Position numbers and translations under genes: made by a program. Positions 4,964 to 6,749 of a stretch of 6,749 nt of DNA are shown here, one piece after another. The notes under the pieces were generated by a model. It had not been told where the DNA came from and did not search any database. It worked only from the letters and a program-made list of their open reading frames with translations. The DNA lies in the NCBI GenBank assembly GCA_046154695.1, contig JBJXFI010000337.1, forward strand, positions 1 through 6,749, written 5' to 3'. How positions within the stretch are numbered: the first letter of the stretch is position 1; every line of letters starts with the position of its first letter. The stretch comes from DALYLB01 sp046154695 (GTDB taxonomy: Bacteria > Acidobacteriota > Blastocatellia > RBC074).

Positions 4964-6685
4964 TCATGGCGACGACAACCGGCGTACAAAGTCGGAATAG
5001 GCGGCGGCGGCGCGGCAGGTGGGATCGGCGGGAAGCTTGCCGGTCAGAAGCGCGACGGTGACGCAGGCGGAAGCGGGGGCGAGGATGGAGCTGGCGGAAT
5101 TGGTTTCGTGATAATGATTCGGTACGCCCTTGTCCCTGCATGGATCGACGGCCTTTTTGATCTCCAGTTTTTGAAGGTCGACGGGCTCGCGGCGCCAGTC
5201 ATATCGCGGGACGATATAGCCGTATTCATCCGGGCAGAGGCCGAACATGAAGCGATAGTTGGAGGTCATGGCGTCGCGGATGGAGGGTTCGGCGGGCGCG
5301 CCGGTATCGGCCTGCGGACAGTCGGCGCGCTTGTATCTGGCGACGCCATAGAAGACTTCGGGAAAGAGTTCGCCCGGCGTGGTGACGATCTGGGCGTCGC
5401 CGAGGTCGATGGCGTAGATCGTGGTCTTGAACTGCGGCTCGGAGCCGTCGGCCGGCACCGGAATGGTGTCGAACACGCCGAGGCGCGCGAGAAAGAGATA
5501 TCCCTGATTGTCCATCGGGCCGTGGAGATCGGCCTTCCGCACGCGTAGGGCGTCCGTGCGGCTCCATTCGCCCCGCGTCAGGGCCTCGATCGCGGCCCGG
5601 GCGACGTCCCGCCCGATGGCCTCGGTCCGCTCGAAGGTGAAGACGGGCCGGTTGTTGTCGGCCTTGAGCGGAAAATCCCGGCCGTCGAACCGTATGCGGT
5701 CCCGGTTCCTGTTGTTCGTGTCCCCGATGATCTCGGCGGCGCCGATCGCGCCGTTGATGTATAGGGCGGCGCCCCCATACCGTTTCTCGATCGACTCGCG
5801 AATGGCGTGCGGAAAGTCGGAGGTCAGAAGGGTGTTCTTGTCCTCCATCGATTCCGGGTGGGTATTCCAGTTGATGATCGTGGCGACCGTCCTGTCGCGC
5901 GCGCCGACGAACCGCATAACGCGAAGCTCTTCATCGAAAAAATGGGGGGGCCGCCCGCTCGTGCGGGTCTGCAGGCCGGCCAGGCTGGGCGATCGGCGCG
6001 GATCGGTCTGTCCGAGCCGCAGGCGCACGGGCTCCAGCCGGTTCGCCGCCTGCGAGATGCTGCGGGCGATCTGTTCATCCACGAACCGCAGGTATTTCGG
6101 ATACTTCCCATCCTTGAGCGGGCCGTCTCCCCATGCGCCGATCGTGTCGGGCCCTTCATGGCTGTGCGTGCTGGCGACCAGAATCTCCTGAATGCCGAGC
6201 GCGGGATCGACCAGCTTTTGAATGTGATTGATGCCGTAATAACTCCCCTCGGAGTAATACCCGATGAAATCGATGGAGACGATCGCGATTCGCGCCGTCC
6301 CGTAATCGAGAACCAGGGTCCGCGCCCACAGGTCGTCGTGCCTGCCCGTCGCGAGGCGCTTGTCCCCAAAGCCCGCCAGATAGATGCCGTCGTATTTGTC
6401 CTTCGAGCTGGGGTCGATGGCCGTGTTGCCCTCGTCATCCTCGAATGGCTCGCCGGCATCCCACACGCCGTTGCCGTTATTGTCCTCGAATCGCTCGCCC
6501 CAGACGCCCGACGCCGTGACCGTCCCCTTCCAGTCGGGATGCGAGCCGAAGGGCGTGAGCGCAACCGCCGCCGCGCCCGCGCGCAGCCCGCTCTTCGGCA
6601 CCCCCGCCGCCTCCTTCCCCGAAGAAGAAGTTCCCAATACGGCCGCCCCCGCGATGAACATTCCGAAAATCACGCCACGAATCAT
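4964..6685 (-). CDS. Secreted neutral/alkaline ceramidase-like protein with EF-hand-type loop
   Basis: The protein is 573 residues from the ATG at 6685. I chose this start over the in-frame ATGs at 6739 and 6736 because it has an AGGAG 4 nt upstream and opens with a signal peptide (MIRGVIFGMFIAGAAVLG). The longer start would read through a palindrome. The fold matches the neutral/alkaline ceramidase N-terminal domain: AGFGDKR...DDLWARTLVLD, THSHEGPD (173-180), NWNTHPES (272-279), YINGAIG (309-315) and TTPGELFPE. His176, His276 and Glu439 are the likely zinc ligands by family analogy. The nucleophilic Ser of true ceramidases (GDxSPN) is not evident, since the matching stretch reads NGAIGAAE. 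A canonical 12-residue EF-hand loop (68-79, DNNGNGVWDAGE), followed by a second Asp-rich stretch (about 82-91), is inserted near the N-terminus. The C-terminal Ig-like domain of full ceramidases seems absent. The protein is probably an exported metal-dependent hydrolase whose substrate is unknown. Confidence 0.9.
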   Translation of the reverse strand: MIRGVIFGMFIAGAAVLGTSSSGKEAAGVPKSGLRAGAAAVALTPFGSHPDWKGTVTASGVWGERFEDNNGNGVWDAGEPFEDDEGNTAIDPSSKDKYDGIYLAGFGDKRLATGRHDDLWARTLVLDYGTARIAIVSIDFIGYYSEGSYYGINHIQKLVDPALGIQEILVASTHSHEGPDTIGAWGDGPLKDGKYPKYLRFVDEQIARSISQAANRLEPVRLRLGQTDPRRSPSLAGLQTRTSGRPPHFFDEELRVMRFVGARDRTVATIINWNTHPESMEDKNTLLTSDFPHAIRESIEKRYGGAALYINGAIGAAEIIGDTNNRNRDRIRFDGRDFPLKADNNRPVFTFERTEAIGRDVARAAIEALTRGEWSRTDALRVRKADLHGPMDNQGYLFLARLGVFDTIPVPADGSEPQFKTTIYAIDLGDAQIVTTPGELFPEVFYGVARYKRADCPQADTGAPAEPSIRDAMTSNYRFMFGLCPDEYGYIVPRYDWRREPVDLQKLEIKKAVDPCRDKGVPNHYHETNSASSILAPASACVTVALLTGKLPADPTCRAAAAYSDFVRRLSSP

Positions 6686-6695
6686 CTCTCTCCTC
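6686..6695 (-). promoter_or_regulatory. Ribosome binding site of the ceramidase-like gene
   Basis: The minus strand reads GAGGAGAGAG directly before the ATG at 6685, with AGGAG 4 nt from the start. It supports the shorter start, which begins with a signal peptide. Confidence 0.6.
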
Positions 6696-6704
6696 GGAAA
6701 AAGT

Positions 6705-6728
6705 GGCACAAGCTGTCCAGCTTGTGCC
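6705..6728 (-). terminator. Perfect 11-bp inverted repeat before the ceramidase-like gene (terminator, leader hairpin or dispersed palindrome)
   Basis: The arms 6705-6715 and 6718-6728 (GGCACAAGCTG and CAGCTTGTGCC) are perfectly complementary with a 2-nt spacer, giving a 10-bp stem with a 4-nt loop in RNA. On the minus strand AC and then TTTTT (6702-6698) follow the stem, matching an intrinsic terminator. It stands only 19 nt before the start codon of the ceramidase-like gene. It may end the transcript of an upstream gene outside the window, attenuate the ceramidase-like gene, or form a protective 5' hairpin. A dispersed REP-like palindrome is also possible. Confidence 0.5.
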
Positions 6729-6734
6729 GCATCC

Positions 6735-6740
6735 ATCATA
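6735..6740 (-). promoter_or_regulatory. Possible -10 box for the ceramidase-like gene
   Basis: The minus strand carries TATGAT, one base from TATAAT. A start 6-7 nt downstream would fall at about 6728-6729, exactly where the inverted repeat begins, so the mRNA would open with the hairpin. The -35 element would lie outside the window. Confidence 0.25.
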
Positions 6741-6749
6741 CACTCTCAG

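Noticed and set aside
6704..6720. A sigma-54-type promoter suggested by TGGCAC on the plus strand
   Set aside because: There is no TTGC(A/T) element at the required spacing, and no gene runs rightward from it within the window. The bases belong to the palindrome.
6686..6739. A start of the ceramidase-like gene 18 codons further upstream
   Set aside because: It would put a polar, palindrome-encoded stretch before the signal peptide, and the site upstream of it (CTGAGAGTGT) is a poor ribosome binding site. The ATG at 6685 is better on both counts.
1..6749. A CRISPR array, toxin-antitoxin pair or phage-defence cassette
   Set aside because: No regularly spaced direct repeats, no paired small genes, and no nuclease, helicase or reverse transcriptase motifs were seen on either strand.

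Overview
The window is GC-rich bacterial DNA with four convincing genes, all on the minus strand. The gene content suggests a free-living soil or freshwater bacterium, most plausibly Acidobacteriota, with Planctomycetota or another deep-branching phylum as alternatives. It includes a eukaryotic-type Ser/Thr kinase with a transmembrane helix and a DUF4384-like outer domain, a secreted SUMF1/FGE-fold protein, and a ceramidase-like secreted protein carrying an EF-hand-type loop. The taxonomic call is an inference from gene types only.

Read in the direction of transcription (right to left), the first gene (6685 to 4964) encodes a secreted neutral/alkaline ceramidase-like protein. A perfect 11-bp inverted repeat (6705-6728) sits just before its ribosome binding site, and a TATGAT -10-like box lies immediately upstream of that repeat. 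A region of about 516 bp without a convincing gene follows (4448-4963). It is visibly less GC-rich than the genes and holds an imperfect 32-bp dyad about 100 bp before the kinase.

Next comes a compact cluster that looks like one operon. It runs from the membrane Ser/Thr kinase (4447 to 2513), through a secreted SUMF1/FGE-like protein with a long Ala/Pro-rich linker (2450 to 966), to a small secreted Cys-containing protein of unknown family (909 to 142). The gaps are 62 and 56 nt and each gap contains a short hairpin. The arrangement suggests an envelope-facing signalling unit: a cytoplasmic kinase domain wired to an extracytoplasmic sensor domain, co-expressed with two exported proteins.

The left edge (about 11-122) holds a 110-bp AT-richer segment bounded by 22-bp inverted repeats and flanked by a 4-bp direct repeat (CTGC). 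It resembles a miniature inverted-repeat element inserted just beyond the stop codon of the last operon gene. No tRNA, rRNA, CRISPR array, integrase or complete insertion sequence was found. The most noteworthy points are the MITE-like element, the kinase/SUMF1/unknown-protein operon, the absence of expected catalytic residues in both the FGE-like and ceramidase-like proteins, and the palindrome in the ceramidase leader.
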